Assembly: GCF_030012215.1 (NCBI RefSeq)
Contig: NZ_JASCXX010000020.1
Span: 1 to 64,000, forward strand
Reading direction: 5' to 3'
DNA length: 64,000 bases
Source of the DNA: Anaerobaca lacustris
Lineage (GTDB): Bacteria > Planctomycetota > Phycisphaerae > Sedimentisphaerales > Anaerobacaceae
Below, in pieces: positions 33,174 through 42,674 of this stretch (positions are counted from its first letter, which is position 1; each line of letters opens with the position of its first letter). The notes under the pieces are model-generated. The model was not told the origin of the DNA, did no database searches, and worked only from the letters and a program-made list of their open reading frames with translations. Both the position numbers and the translations under genes were made by a program.

Positions 33174-35717
33174 ATGGTCCAGTACGAAGAGAATTCGGAA
33201 GAGACGATCTTCAAGGTCGCCATCCAACGCCATGACCGCGATGAGCGTCAGGCTTATGTTCTGGAGGCTTGCGGCGACGACCGACGACTATTGGCCGACG
33301 TCGAGACGCTGCTGCAATACCACGATTCGACGAGCTTTCTCGATGCGCCCGTGTTTGACACCGATGGCGGCCTGGATGAGCCTCTGGTGACCGAGGGCCC
33401 CGGCACGGTCATCGGGCGGTATAGGCTGCTGGAAAGGATTGGCGAGGGGGGGATGGCGGTGGTGTATATGGCCGAACAGGAGCGGCCGATCCGGCGGAAG
33501 GTGGCCCTGAAGATCATCAAACTGGGGATGGACACCCGGCAGGTGATCGCTCGTTTTGAGGCCGAGCGGCAGGCCCTGGCCATGATGGACCACCCGAGTA
33601 TCGCCAAGGTGCTGGACGCCGGAGCGACGGAGACCGGCCGGCCCTACTTTGTCATGGAACTCGTCCAGGGCGTCTCGATTACCAAGTATTGCGATGGGAA
33701 TAATCTGAGCACCAGGGAGCGATTGGCTTTGTTCGTCCAGGTCTGCCATGCCGTCCAGCACGCCCACCAGAAGGGCATCATCCATCGCGATCTGAAGCCC
33801 TCCAACGTCATGGTGACGCACCACGACGGCAAGCCCGTGCCCAAGGTGATCGATTTCGGCATCGCCAAGGCCACGAACCAGCGTCTGACGGAGAAGACGC
33901 TGTTCACCCGCTACGCCCACATCATCGGCACTCCCGCCTACATGAGTCCGGAGCAGGCGGAACTGAGCGACGTGGATATCGACACGCGCTCGGACATCTA
34001 CTCGCTGGGCGTACTGCTCTACGAGTTGTTGACCGGGACCACACCGTTTGGCGAGGAGGAACTCCGCAAGGCCGGGTACATCGAGATGCAGCGGGTGATC
34101 CGCGAACAGGAGCCCGCCAAACCCTCTACGCGCATCCGGACGGCCACCCGGGAACACCGATCTGTAGGGGCAGGCCCCCGTGCCTGCCCAACATCGGGCG
34201 GCCATGGGGGGCCGCCCCTACGAGAGGTTCGGGGCGACCTCGATTGGATCGTGATGAAGTCGCTGGAGAAGGACCGCGCCCGGCGGTACGAAACCGCCAG
34301 CGGTCTGGCCGAGGACGTCCGCCGGCATCTGGAACACGAACCGGTATCAGCCGGACCGCCGCGCGCCTGGTACCGAACGAAGAAGTCCGTCCAGCGGCAT
34401 GCCATGCTCGCGGTCTCTGTCGTCGCCGTGGGGATCGCCCTTCTGGTGGGCCTGGTTTCGAGCATGGCGATGTACCTCCGGGCCGAACGGGCGCGTGCCG
34501 AGACCGAGGCTGTCACCGCATTTCTCACCAACGACCTGCTCGCGTCGGTGTATCCAGAACGCGCCAAGGGCCAGGAGGTGACCGTCCGCTACCTTCTCGA
34601 AACGGCCTCCACAAACCTGGACGGCAAGTTCGCCGGCAGTCCGCTCGTCGAGGCGCAGGTCCGCCAGACACTGGGGTCGACGTACGCAAGGATGGGAGAC
34701 TACGAGGCCGCGCAGCCGCACCTGGAACGCGTTCTGGAGATCCGGCGCGAACGACTGGGCCGAGAGCACCCGGCCACGCTGGCTTCGCTGGATCAGCTTG
34801 GCATGCTCTTCTGCAACTGGGGCCGGTATGGGCAGGCCGAGCCGCTTCTTGTCGAGACGCTCGCCGTCCGACGGCGCGTCCTGGGCGAGAGACATCACGA
34901 CACGCTGGAATCTATGGCCCATCTGGCCTGGCAGTACATGTGCGAGGCCCGTTTCGAGGAGGGCATGGCCCTGGCCGCCGAAGCACTGGAGGCCGGCCGC
35001 TCCATCCTGACCGAGGCCGACCCGATCCTGCTACGGTCCAAAGGTATTCTCGCGACCGGATACGTGACCACCATGCGGCACGCTGAGGCGATTTCCCTGG
35101 CCCGCGAGGGTTACGAAATCAGCCGTCGCGCTTTGGCGGACGAACATGAGATCACGCTGTTCCTGGCCAACGTGTTGAGTTGGGCTTTGGAGGGCGACGG
35201 GCAGCTTGATGCGGCGACGGCGTTGGCCGCCCGGACGGTGGAGCTTGCCCGGCGGATCGTGGGCGAGGAACACAGTGTTACCGCTTGGGCAATGAGCAAT
35301 CTGGGGGCGGCCTACCGCGCCCAGGGACGCTACGACGAGGCCGAGCCGTTCCTGGCCCGATCGTTCGAAGTCGCCACGAAACTGGGCGGGCTGGACCATA
35401 CGGGCACGATCCTCTTCGGGCTCAGGCTTGCCAGACTCTATCACGCGCAGGAGCGGCTTGCTGAGCACGAGGAGCTGATCGTCCGGCTGGTGGAGGCCAG
35501 CCGCCGGACGCACGGAGAGAACCACCCACAGACCGGGTACATCAAGTACTGGCTGCGCATTCGCGCTGAGCAGCTTGAGGCGCTGGTGCACGAGCAGCGC
35601 GACGCCGGGGATCACGATGCCGCCCAGGCAACCGCGGCCCGGCTTCTGGCGGTCCGAGAAGCTTGGCACGGCGACAACGGCGGACAGCCCCCGTCCGCAG
35701 GCGGCTCGAGTCCGTAG
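33174..35717 (+). CDS. Transmembrane Ser/Thr protein kinase with C-terminal TPRs
   Basis: AAAAGGAG sits just before the ATG. The 847-residue protein has a complete kinase domain (residues about 80-385): GEGGMAVVYMAEQ, VALKIIK (ATP Lys), HRDLKPSNVM (catalytic Asp near 206), KVIDFGIAKA, GTPAYMSPEQAEL and SDIYSLGVLLYELLTG. A membrane helix follows (MLAVSVVAVGIALLVGLVSSMAMYL), then about 400 residues of TPR repeats of the YEAAQPHLERVLEIRRERLG / HPATLASLDQLGMLF type. It should sense an extracytoplasmic or protein signal and act on the ECF sigma factor encoded upstream. Within the C-lobe, about 21 residues come from dispersed palindromes (34162-34223). Confidence 0.94.
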   Translation: MVQYEENSEETIFKVAIQRHDRDERQAYVLEACGDDRRLLADVETLLQYHDSTSFLDAPVFDTDGGLDEPLVTEGPGTVIGRYRLLERIGEGGMAVVYMAEQERPIRRKVALKIIKLGMDTRQVIARFEAERQALAMMDHPSIAKVLDAGATETGRPYFVMELVQGVSITKYCDGNNLSTRERLALFVQVCHAVQHAHQKGIIHRDLKPSNVMVTHHDGKPVPKVIDFGIAKATNQRLTEKTLFTRYAHIIGTPAYMSPEQAELSDVDIDTRSDIYSLGVLLYELLTGTTPFGEEELRKAGYIEMQRVIREQEPAKPSTRIRTATREHRSVGAGPRACPTSGGHGGPPLREVRGDLDWIVMKSLEKDRARRYETASGLAEDVRRHLEHEPVSAGPPRAWYRTKKSVQRHAMLAVSVVAVGIALLVGLVSSMAMYLRAERARAETEAVTAFLTNDLLASVYPERAKGQEVTVRYLLETASTNLDGKFAGSPLVEAQVRQTLGSTYARMGDYEAAQPHLERVLEIRRERLGREHPATLASLDQLGMLFCNWGRYGQAEPLLVETLAVRRRVLGERHHDTLESMAHLAWQYMCEARFEEGMALAAEALEAGRSILTEADPILLRSKGILATGYVTTMRHAEAISLAREGYEISRRALADEHEITLFLANVLSWALEGDGQLDAATALAARTVELARRIVGEEHSVTAWAMSNLGAAYRAQGRYDEAEPFLARSFEVATKLGGLDHTGTILFGLRLARLYHAQERLAEHEELIVRLVEASRRTHGENHPQTGYIKYWLRIRAEQLEALVHEQRDAGDHDAAQATAARLLAVREAWHGDNGGQPPSAGGSSP
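34162..34223. repeat. In-frame double palindrome inside the kinase gene
   Basis: TGTAGGGGCAGGCCCCCGTG with CCTGCCC forms the first dyad; GGGCGGCCATGGGGGGCCGC with CCCTACGAG forms the second. They are translated as VGAGPRACPTSGGHGGPPLR between the kinase-typical STRIRTATREH and VRGDLDWIVMKSLEKD segments, a surface loop before the last C-lobe helices. Confidence 0.75.
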
Positions 35718-35944
35718 CAGGGTCTGCCGTACGCTGACGGGGATCGACGCAAGAAGAGTCTTCTGAAATCACGGGAGCGTGATCGTGGCGCAGAGGGTCT
35801 GCGCGCACAACGGTCGCTGTGGGCGATGTCCGTCATGCTGCCCCGGCAATAGGGGAGATGAAACCGCTGGACAAGTGAAAGTGGCGTCCGCCGCGTGTGC
35901 GGGTGTTGAAGTGCTGCAACTGTCTTAGAGAAGGAGGTGTCAAC

Positions 35945-36568
35945 ATGGTCACAAGAAGGAACGTCGTCGTGCTGAGTTCCCTGGTTTTCGCTGTGCTCCT
36001 GTTCACAACGGCCTGGAGCGTCCTTGCCGTCGGTGAGGACGGTGCGGCGTGGCCGCCGGACACGGGTCCGCGATTCGATGGGGCCTGGATCGTGGCCGCC
36101 CCGTCGCCTTCGGGGAGCACGATCATACACACTTCGTTTCAAACCGCTCAGGACGTCCATGGCCTGCGCTATACGGTGGTGATGGAGCACTCTCAATGCT
36201 CCCCCACGGTGTGGGGAATGTTCCCCGAAGCGAACAAGCAGACCAATATGGTCGGGTATTCGGAAAAGACCGGCCCCACAACCACCCGGGGGACGATGAT
36301 CGGTTATGGCATCAAGACGGGCGAAGTGGAGGATGAACTGATCTACATCGAGGTTTGCTCCTACGAATCAGAGTTGGTCTGTGACAACACCGCCGTCAAT
36401 ACCGCGACCCAGTCTTTCTATACGCCCGACCAGGACGCCGATGGTGATGGATTCCCGGATGAAGGGCAGGAACCGGTCCTGTGCATGCCCTATACGGTCA
36501 ATGTGAAACGAGTCACATTCGTTCCGATGTGCGTGCCGACTCCGATGCCGGAGGATGGCGGGCAATAG
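35945..36568 (+). CDS. Secreted protein of unknown function with a calcium-loop-like motif
   Basis: A strong ribosome binding site (AGAAGGAGGTG) precedes the ATG. The 207-residue product has a signal peptide (VVVLSSLVFAVLLFTTAWSVLA). Its mature part contains several Cys residues and, near residue 160, DQDADGDGFPDEG, which matches the DxDxDGxxD calcium-binding loops of thrombospondin type 3 and dockerin-like repeats. I do not recognise the rest. It lies between the kinase and the LuxR regulator; co-regulation is only a guess. Confidence 0.7.
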   Translation: MVTRRNVVVLSSLVFAVLLFTTAWSVLAVGEDGAAWPPDTGPRFDGAWIVAAPSPSGSTIIHTSFQTAQDVHGLRYTVVMEHSQCSPTVWGMFPEANKQTNMVGYSEKTGPTTTRGTMIGYGIKTGEVEDELIYIEVCSYESELVCDNTAVNTATQSFYTPDQDADGDGFPDEGQEPVLCMPYTVNVKRVTFVPMCVPTPMPEDGGQ

Positions 36569-36715
36569 CAGTGCAGATTATGTGAACGACCTGCGAGGGG
36601 CTGTGATGCAGGCATGGTCGCAGCCCCTCCTCGGCTGGCCGATACGACCGGCCTTTCGAACGCGGTCCTGCCCATTGAACTGGTTTGCTGGTGGAGTCAG
36701 GTCGGAGATGTGAAG

Positions 36716-37378
36716 ATGCGAAGCACGGAAGTTGAGGGGCGCAGGCGGCAGGCCGGCTCCAGGGGTTTGGCGATGCAGGTGTTCTATGCCGATGGCGAGA
36801 AGGCATGCACGGAGAAGGTCCAGGCCGTGCTCGATCGATTCGACGTGGAAGTCACACGGTTCGACAACGCACCCGACTGTCTCCATTCCCTGAAGACTCG
36901 CGAATGTCATCTGCTCATCAGCAATGCGCGGCGTCCACACGTCGAGGGCATGGAACTCCTGCGGGGTGCCAGAGACATCATTCCGCCGGTGCCTGTGGTT
37001 GTCCTGGTGGACCGCGGCGATATCGATGCCGCCGTGTGGGCCATGAAGGGCGGCGCCGTCGACTGTCTGGAGAGACCGCCCGAAACAGTGTCTCTCGTTT
37101 CTGCGATCGACTCCGCTCTCCAGGTGGCCGTCCGGAATGACTTGCCGCCGAAGCGTCCTTTGTCGGAAACGGAGGAACAGGTGCTTCGGCTGATCCTGCA
37201 GGGCCACACAACCAACGAAATCGCACGGAGACTTCACCGTTCGCCCAGGACCATCGAAGTGCACCGCCACCACATCATGCGGAAACTCAACGCGAGTAGC
37301 ATGGTTGGTCTCGTGAAGAGTTGCGTTCGGAAGGGCCTTCTCCCGGAGTGGCCCTGTTCCCGTCGTTCGGAGCAATAG
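36716..37378 (+). CDS. LuxR/FixJ-type regulator with degenerate receiver domain
   Basis: GGAG lies 9 bases before the ATG at 36716; an upstream in-frame ATG at 36614 lacks such a site. The 220-residue protein is a FixJ-like two-domain regulator. The receiver (about 20-140) aligns well, but the phospho-acceptor Asp is Asn70 (HLLISNARRP), the acidic pocket reads YADGE, and the conserved Lys is Arg120 (CLERPPE). The DNA-binding domain is intact: LSETEEQVLRLILQGHTTNE, IARRLHRSPRTIEVHRHHIM, RKLNASSMVGLV. No partner histidine kinase gene is adjacent. It probably works without phosphorylation. Confidence 0.88.
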   Translation: MRSTEVEGRRRQAGSRGLAMQVFYADGEKACTEKVQAVLDRFDVEVTRFDNAPDCLHSLKTRECHLLISNARRPHVEGMELLRGARDIIPPVPVVVLVDRGDIDAAVWAMKGGAVDCLERPPETVSLVSAIDSALQVAVRNDLPPKRPLSETEEQVLRLILQGHTTNEIARRLHRSPRTIEVHRHHIMRKLNASSMVGLVKSCVRKGLLPEWPCSRRSEQ

Positions 37379-37559
37379 GCCGTCCCCACAGTGGCGGTGT
37401 ATTGGCGTTCCTTGCTATCGTCCTGGTCTTGGCCTCCGAAGTGTTGCCGGGGCGGTCCCTTCCATGTATAGTGACGCGTGGGGTCCGGACTATCGGATGA
37501 GCCGTTCGCTGGATCTGCCTCGCGAGGTCGAGGCAAGCCGACACAGGAAAGGATGGGCC

Positions 37560-38357
37560 ATGAGTCATCGCCGCACCGCTGTCGCCGTCGTCATCACATC
37601 CGTTTTCGCCTTCTGTTTGTTGTATGCTGCACGTGTCGTTGCGGCCGAACTGGTCAAGGCCAGAGACGGCTCCGGCATCTTCGGGTACAAGGACACGCCT
37701 ATTCTGCCCTGGTGCGGGTATCACGTACACGACCCGGACCGCCCCGCGCCGCCGGTCGTCACGCCGGGATCGCGGGGTCGCGCCCCATCCGATGCGATCG
37801 TCCTGTTCGACGGCACGGACCTGTCGAAGTGGAATGCCTCAGACTGGAAGATCGATGACGGTGAGTTGATCGCCGTCTCAGGCCACCTGCGGACGAAGGA
37901 ATCGTTCGGCGATTGCCAGCTCCATCTCGAATGGCAGGCGCCGGACCCGCCGATCGGCGACTGGTCGGACCGTGGCAACAACGGCGTGCTGCTGATGGGT
38001 CTGTACGAGATCCAGATCTACGATTCGTACGAGACGCTGCTGTACCCCGACGGTCAGGCGGCTGCGGTCTACGGACAGACCCCGCCGCTGGTCAATGCCT
38101 GCCGCCCGCCGGGCCGGTGGCAAAGCTACGACATCATCTTCTACGCCCCGGTCTTTCAGGACGGCAAGCTCGAACGGCCGGCCCGCATCACGATGCTGCA
38201 CAACGGCCTGCTCGTTCACCACAACCAGGAGATCTACGGCCCCACCGGCCATCGCAACATACCGCAGTATCGCGGCCCCGTCGGGCCCGGGCCGCTCGGC
38301 CTGATGAGCCATAACAACCCGGTCCGCTTTCGCAACATCTGGATTCGCCCGTTGTAA
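37560..38357 (+). CDS. Secreted DUF1080 (3-keto-disaccharide hydrolase-like) protein
   Basis: AAAGGA upstream supports the ATG at 37560. A signal peptide (VAVVITSVFAFCLLYAARVVAA) leads a 265-residue chain with the DUF1080 concanavalin-like sandwich: DAIVLFDGTDLSKWNASDWKI, GHLRTKESFGDCQLHLEWQA, NNGVLLMGLYEIQIYDSY, ACRPPGRWQSYDIIFYAPVF, LLVHHNQEIYGPTGH and PVRFRNIWIRPL. Members bind or hydrolyse sugars, some acting on 3-keto-glycosides. It is 26 bases before the SGNH-GH29 gene, so likely co-transcribed. Confidence 0.92.
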   Translation: MSHRRTAVAVVITSVFAFCLLYAARVVAAELVKARDGSGIFGYKDTPILPWCGYHVHDPDRPAPPVVTPGSRGRAPSDAIVLFDGTDLSKWNASDWKIDDGELIAVSGHLRTKESFGDCQLHLEWQAPDPPIGDWSDRGNNGVLLMGLYEIQIYDSYETLLYPDGQAAAVYGQTPPLVNACRPPGRWQSYDIIFYAPVFQDGKLERPARITMLHNGLLVHHNQEIYGPTGHRNIPQYRGPVGPGPLGLMSHNNPVRFRNIWIRPL

Positions 38358-38383
38358 GCAACGCATGGACAAGGAATACCGCG

Positions 38384-40501
38384 ATGATCCGCAAACGTAT
38401 GGTCCTGCTCTCGCTTCTGGCCGCTTCATTGGCAGCGGCAGCCGACGACGGCTATATCCTCCGCCAGAACGAAAGGACGCTCGAACAGATCGAGGCGGCC
38501 TGCAGTCAGATGCCGCCGGTGTGCTACAGCCCTTCGGCCGACCGTTGGGACCGGCTGGACCGCGCCAGAGAGCGACTCGCCAAGGGCGGCACGTTACGCG
38601 TGGTCATGCTGGGCGACAGCATCGTCAACGACACCAGCCGATTGGCGTGGGACCTTGTGCTGACGCAACGTTACCCCAACTGTCGGATCGAGAAGGTCAC
38701 CTCCGTACGCGGCTCGACGGGCTGCTGGTGGTACAAGGGGCCCGGACGGGTGCAGAAATTCGTGCTCGATCACGATCCCGACCTCGTCGTCATTGGGGGC
38801 ATCAGCCAGCGCGACGATCTGGCGTCGATTCGCGATGTGATCGGGCAAATCCGCGACAAGTCGAGCCCAGACTTCCTGTTGATGAGCGGCGCATTCGGAA
38901 GCGTCGATCCGTACGATCAACAGCAGTGGCGCCGAATCATCGACCCTGACCACTACAGCGACTACCGCCAGGGGCTCGAAGGTCTCGCAGGCGAATTGAA
39001 TGCCGCCTTTCTCGATATGGAGGCGCATTGGGCCATCTACGTTCGCAACAGCGGCAAAGAACTGGACTGGTTCAAGCGCGACCCGGTCCACGCCAACGAG
39101 CGAGGCGAGCAGATTCTCGGCCGCATCCTCGCCAACTACCTCTCGCTTGATCCCGTAATACCAGCCGCGTGCGACAAGGAGACCGATCCGCTGGTCCTGG
39201 CGAAGCTGGAGCAGTTTCAGGACTGGAAGTTCGGGTTCATGGTCCATTGGGGCATCTACAGCCAGTGGGGCTGCATCGAGTCGTGGCCGCTGGTCGAGGT
39301 CGATACGTGGGCGCGGCCCGATGATCTGAAGGCCTGGACCGAGCGGGACAAGGACTTCGCCCGCTTCTCACGCGATTATGTCGCGCTGAACCGGACATTC
39401 GATCCACAGCATTTCGACCCGCAAGCCTGGGCGCAAGCCGCCAAGGGCGCTGGGATGCGGTATACCGTCTTCACCTCCAAGCACCACGATGGCTTTTGCA
39501 TGTTCGACACGAACCGGACCACCTATCGGACAACCGACCCATCGTGTCCGTTCCACACGAATCCGAAGGCCGATTTCGTCAAAGAGATGACCGACGCATT
39601 CCGCGAAGAGGGGTTCGGGATCGGCGTCTATTACTCCAAGAGCGACTGGCACCATCCGGGATACTGGGCCCCTGAGTGGCCGCATCGCGACCGCAACGTC
39701 AACTACGACATCAAGGAACATCCGGACAAATGGGCGACGTTCGTCGACTTCACGCACGGCGTGGTCGAGGAACTGATGAGCGGCTATGGTCCCGTGGAGA
39801 TCCTCTGGCTCGACGGCGGCCAGGTCCGCCCGCCGTCGCAGGACATCGACATGCCGAGGCTGGCCGCAATGGCCCGCCGCCATCAGCCGGGACTGATCGT
39901 CGTCGATCGCACCGTGGGCGGCCGCTATGAGAACTACCTGACGCCCGAGCAGGAGGTGCCCGATGAACCGTTGCCGTACGTTTGGGAGACGTGCATGACA
40001 ATGGGCGATCAGTGGTCGTACAAGCCTGACGACCGATACAAATCGACGCGTCAGCTCATCCACTTGCTGGTCAACATCGTCGCCAAAGGCGGCAACTTCC
40101 TTCTCAACGTCGGCCCCGACGCCGAGGGCCGGCTCCCTGAGCCGGCGCTCGTGCGGATGAGGGAAATCGGTGAGTGGATGGCCGTCAACGGCAGCGCCCT
40201 TTACGGTACGCGCCCGACGCCTCCTTACAGGATTGGCGATGCCTGCCTGACGAAGAAGGGCGACACGGTCTACGCGATCGTTCTGGCTGCCGAAGGACGG
40301 GATGCCCCGCCCCAGGAAATAGCCCTGCCCGGAATCCGCGCGGTTCAATCGGCCCGCGTGCTCGGAACCGATGCACCCGTGACGTGGACCATCGGTGAGG
40401 CCGGCTTGGTCCTTCATGTTCCCGCAGTGGTTCGAGTCTCACCACCGTGCCGGCACGCGTGGTCGTTCGAACTGGTCGCTGCGAAGATCGCCGCCGATTA
40501 G
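38384..40501 (+). CDS. Secreted SGNH-hydrolase/GH29 alpha-L-fucosidase fusion
   Basis: The 705-residue protein starts with a signal peptide (MVLLSLLAASLAAAA). Residues about 65-250 form an SGNH/GDSL hydrolase: VVMLGDSIVND (Ser79), VIGGISQRDD and WFKRDPVHANERGEQIL (Asp/His pair near 232-235). Residues about 260-700 form a GH29 fucosidase: WKFGFMVHWGIYSQWG, MRYTVFTSKHHDGFCMFDT, GIGVYYSKSDWHHPGYW, VEILWLDGGQ (nucleophile Asp477), LLVNIVAKGGNFLLNVGPDAEG. The two activities suggest removal of acyl groups and of L-fucose from the same polysaccharide. It is convergent with the DUF2961 gene, 18 bases away. Confidence 0.93.
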   Translation: MIRKRMVLLSLLAASLAAAADDGYILRQNERTLEQIEAACSQMPPVCYSPSADRWDRLDRARERLAKGGTLRVVMLGDSIVNDTSRLAWDLVLTQRYPNCRIEKVTSVRGSTGCWWYKGPGRVQKFVLDHDPDLVVIGGISQRDDLASIRDVIGQIRDKSSPDFLLMSGAFGSVDPYDQQQWRRIIDPDHYSDYRQGLEGLAGELNAAFLDMEAHWAIYVRNSGKELDWFKRDPVHANERGEQILGRILANYLSLDPVIPAACDKETDPLVLAKLEQFQDWKFGFMVHWGIYSQWGCIESWPLVEVDTWARPDDLKAWTERDKDFARFSRDYVALNRTFDPQHFDPQAWAQAAKGAGMRYTVFTSKHHDGFCMFDTNRTTYRTTDPSCPFHTNPKADFVKEMTDAFREEGFGIGVYYSKSDWHHPGYWAPEWPHRDRNVNYDIKEHPDKWATFVDFTHGVVEELMSGYGPVEILWLDGGQVRPPSQDIDMPRLAAMARRHQPGLIVVDRTVGGRYENYLTPEQEVPDEPLPYVWETCMTMGDQWSYKPDDRYKSTRQLIHLLVNIVAKGGNFLLNVGPDAEGRLPEPALVRMREIGEWMAVNGSALYGTRPTPPYRIGDACLTKKGDTVYAIVLAAEGRDAPPQEIALPGIRAVQSARVLGTDAPVTWTIGEAGLVLHVPAVVRVSPPCRHAWSFELVAAKIAAD

Positions 40502-40519
40502 GCAGAAGCGGCAGGGCGG

Positions 40520-42121
40520 CTAATTGTAGAGCACCGGCTCCTTGCGCCAGTCCTTGTCGATGTCGTGGCCGTATGTGGTGACGCGGGGGCGTCGCTCTCG
40601 CAGGCGGACGGATTCGATGCCGAGATAGTGGCCGGTCGAAAGCGGGTTCTTGCCGACACATTCGAGCCGCAGCGTGTACGTGCCCGGTTCCGGCCAGAAG
40701 TCCAGCAGATGGAACTCGCGCGTCGCGATTTCCTTGTTGTACAGGTCCATGACGCTGCCCAGCTTGACGCCGTTGAGGTAGGCCTGATATCGGCCGTAGT
40801 CGTAGGATTGCGTGAGGACCAGCAGCAGCCGCTTGGGCTCTTTCTTCTTGACTTCGAACGGAATCTCCGCCCACGCATTCTCGTCGCTTTCGGGCCTATA
40901 GAACAGGTGCCCGTCGGGGTACACGTCCAGGTTTTGCGGCTGGGCCTGACCCTGGCCGTGGTGCTCCTCGTCCGTGAACGCTCGGGCGGCGATGATGCGG
41001 TCGAGATTGGGCAGCGTCCGCTCGCGGGGGGCACGCGCCGCGAACGTGGGCCGGCCCGTCTGGTACCAGAACGCGACGCTGGAATAATCGTCCTCTCGCT
41101 CGTTCCAGCTATGCGATTGGTACTGCGGGTTCTCGTCGGGCGACATCCAGCCGAAGTGCTCGAATGTCACCTTGATCCCCGTGTTGAAGACCAGCGGGTC
41201 CGTGATGTGCCAGCGGTACGCGGAGGTATGCCCGCCCACGATGCCCCATTGGTCGAAGTACGGCACACCGAAATAGGGTGTGCTCGTCATCTTGAGGCCC
41301 CAGGCCGAGAGAAAGTAGTCCTCGGTTCCGGTACCCCAGATGGACGCCTTCGCTTCGCCGTCGATGTAGATCTTTTCATCGCCTTCGCCGAACCAGGAGG
41401 GGCTGCGCGTCCGCACGCTCAGCACGGTGCCGACGTAATGTCCCTTGCCCTGCGTATCGAGGACCACATAGTCCTTGCCCTTTTCGACCGGGTATTCCTG
41501 GCGGTACTGGGCGTAGAAGTAGGGGGTGTCCTCGTCGATTCTGTCCTTCTTGATCCAGTCGATGTTGTAGTAGAGCAAACTGATGGGCTTGTCGCTCTGG
41601 TTGACCACTTCGACGCGGGCGGACTTGCGGAAGGGCATGTGCCAGAAGCAGTTGTAGGAGTCGGCGTCCTCGACGATCACCGGCAGGCTGATGACCTCGC
41701 TGCGTCTGCCGAAGCTGTTGGCGAAGAAATCGCCGACGGGGGCCTCGACGCCCGGCCGCTCGTCGCCGTCCCAGTAGATCCGCAGCAGCATCTCCTGGTG
41801 GTTGGCCGAGCCGTCCTTGGCCCAGGGGTGCGGCTCGGGCCCGAGGAACGTCATCCAGATGTGGGTGATGACGCCGGGACCCTCGACGTCCATCAGGACC
41901 TTCGTCTGGCCCGGCAGGACGTTGCTGTTGTCGCGATTGCTGTTCGGGTCGGGTTCGCCATCCCATTCGCGCGGGTTTGGGCCCAGTTTGTAGGTCGAGG
42001 TGGCCCGCATGCTCCGCCCCTCATGCGGCTTGGCCAACCCGGCCAGAAAATCCGCCCAGCCGACCGTGCACAGACCGAGAACCAACAGAACCGCCACCAG
42101 TTTGATCCGCTCGCTCGCCAT
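40520..42121 (-). CDS. Secreted DUF2961/GH172-family glycosidase
   Basis: AGGAG precedes the start, and the leader (IKLVAVLLVLGLCTVGWADF) is a signal peptide. The 533-residue chain shows the DUF2961 pattern: VLMDVEGPGVITHIWMTFLG, LRIYWDGDERPGVEAPVGDF, YNCFWHMPFRKSARVEVVNQ, GEGDEKIYIDGEAKASIWGTGTEDYF and HTSAYRWHITDPLVF. The two jelly-roll halves and the Glu of GTGTEDYF are diagnostic. Characterised members of GH172 act on fructofuranosides and arabinofuranosides. An extra C-terminal beta domain (RLLLVLTQSYDYGRYQAYLNG) may bind carbohydrate. Confidence 0.9.
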   Translation of the reverse strand: MASERIKLVAVLLVLGLCTVGWADFLAGLAKPHEGRSMRATSTYKLGPNPREWDGEPDPNSNRDNSNVLPGQTKVLMDVEGPGVITHIWMTFLGPEPHPWAKDGSANHQEMLLRIYWDGDERPGVEAPVGDFFANSFGRRSEVISLPVIVEDADSYNCFWHMPFRKSARVEVVNQSDKPISLLYYNIDWIKKDRIDEDTPYFYAQYRQEYPVEKGKDYVVLDTQGKGHYVGTVLSVRTRSPSWFGEGDEKIYIDGEAKASIWGTGTEDYFLSAWGLKMTSTPYFGVPYFDQWGIVGGHTSAYRWHITDPLVFNTGIKVTFEHFGWMSPDENPQYQSHSWNEREDDYSSVAFWYQTGRPTFAARAPRERTLPNLDRIIAARAFTDEEHHGQGQAQPQNLDVYPDGHLFYRPESDENAWAEIPFEVKKKEPKRLLLVLTQSYDYGRYQAYLNGVKLGSVMDLYNKEIATREFHLLDFWPEPGTYTLRLECVGKNPLSTGHYLGIESVRLRERRPRVTTYGHDIDKDWRKEPVLYN

Positions 42122-42204
42122 ACCTCACGCTCCTGACTCGACGTTGTGGTTTCCCAATGAAGCCGCACACACTGGGATAACGGTAGCGACTTGGGGTGCC
42201 GACG

Positions 42205-42543
42205 TCAAGCCAGCGCGCCGCCGAGGATGGCGCCGATCAGCAGGGGGGCGCTGACGAAAGCGACGGCGGCGATGAAACCTCCCGCCCCTGCCATCGCTCC
42301 GACCAGCGGCATGAACGTCACAGCGGTGCCGAACACGAAGAACAGCATGCCGAGCAGAATAGCCGGAAGGAAGACAGCCCCCAGCGCCGAGCCGACAGTG
42401 CCGGCTTGCTTGCCCCCGACGAACCCGGCGATCAGCGGGCCGAAGAAAGGAAGCCAGAACAGCAGCAGCGAGATCACCGCGATCCAGACCGCCCCGACGA
42501 CAGCGCCGCCGCTTTTGCGATACCCAACCACTTGCCGCGTCAT
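42205..42543 (-). CDS. Small Gly-rich membrane protein
   Basis: AGGAGG lies upstream of the ATG at 42543. The 112-residue product has about four hydrophobic spans (GAVVGAVWIAVISLLLFWLP, GPLIAGFVGGKQAGTVGSAL, AILLGMLFFVFGTAVTF, LVGAMAGAGGFIAAVAFVSA). The phrase FFGPLIAGFVGGKQAG is typical of small DUF5518-like membrane proteins. Function unknown. Confidence 0.7.
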   Translation of the reverse strand: MTRQVVGYRKSGGAVVGAVWIAVISLLLFWLPFFGPLIAGFVGGKQAGTVGSALGAVFLPAILLGMLFFVFGTAVTFMPLVGAMAGAGGFIAAVAFVSAPLLIGAILGGALA

Positions 42544-42674
42544 AATGGCCTCCTATTCGATCGTTGTTTTCAATACTATCCCATGGTCTCACATCCGCCA
42601 AGGCTCTTGACAACATTCGCCCAATGACGTCTAATCCACAGGTGCAATAGGTCCCGAGATGTCAGGAAACTTGA

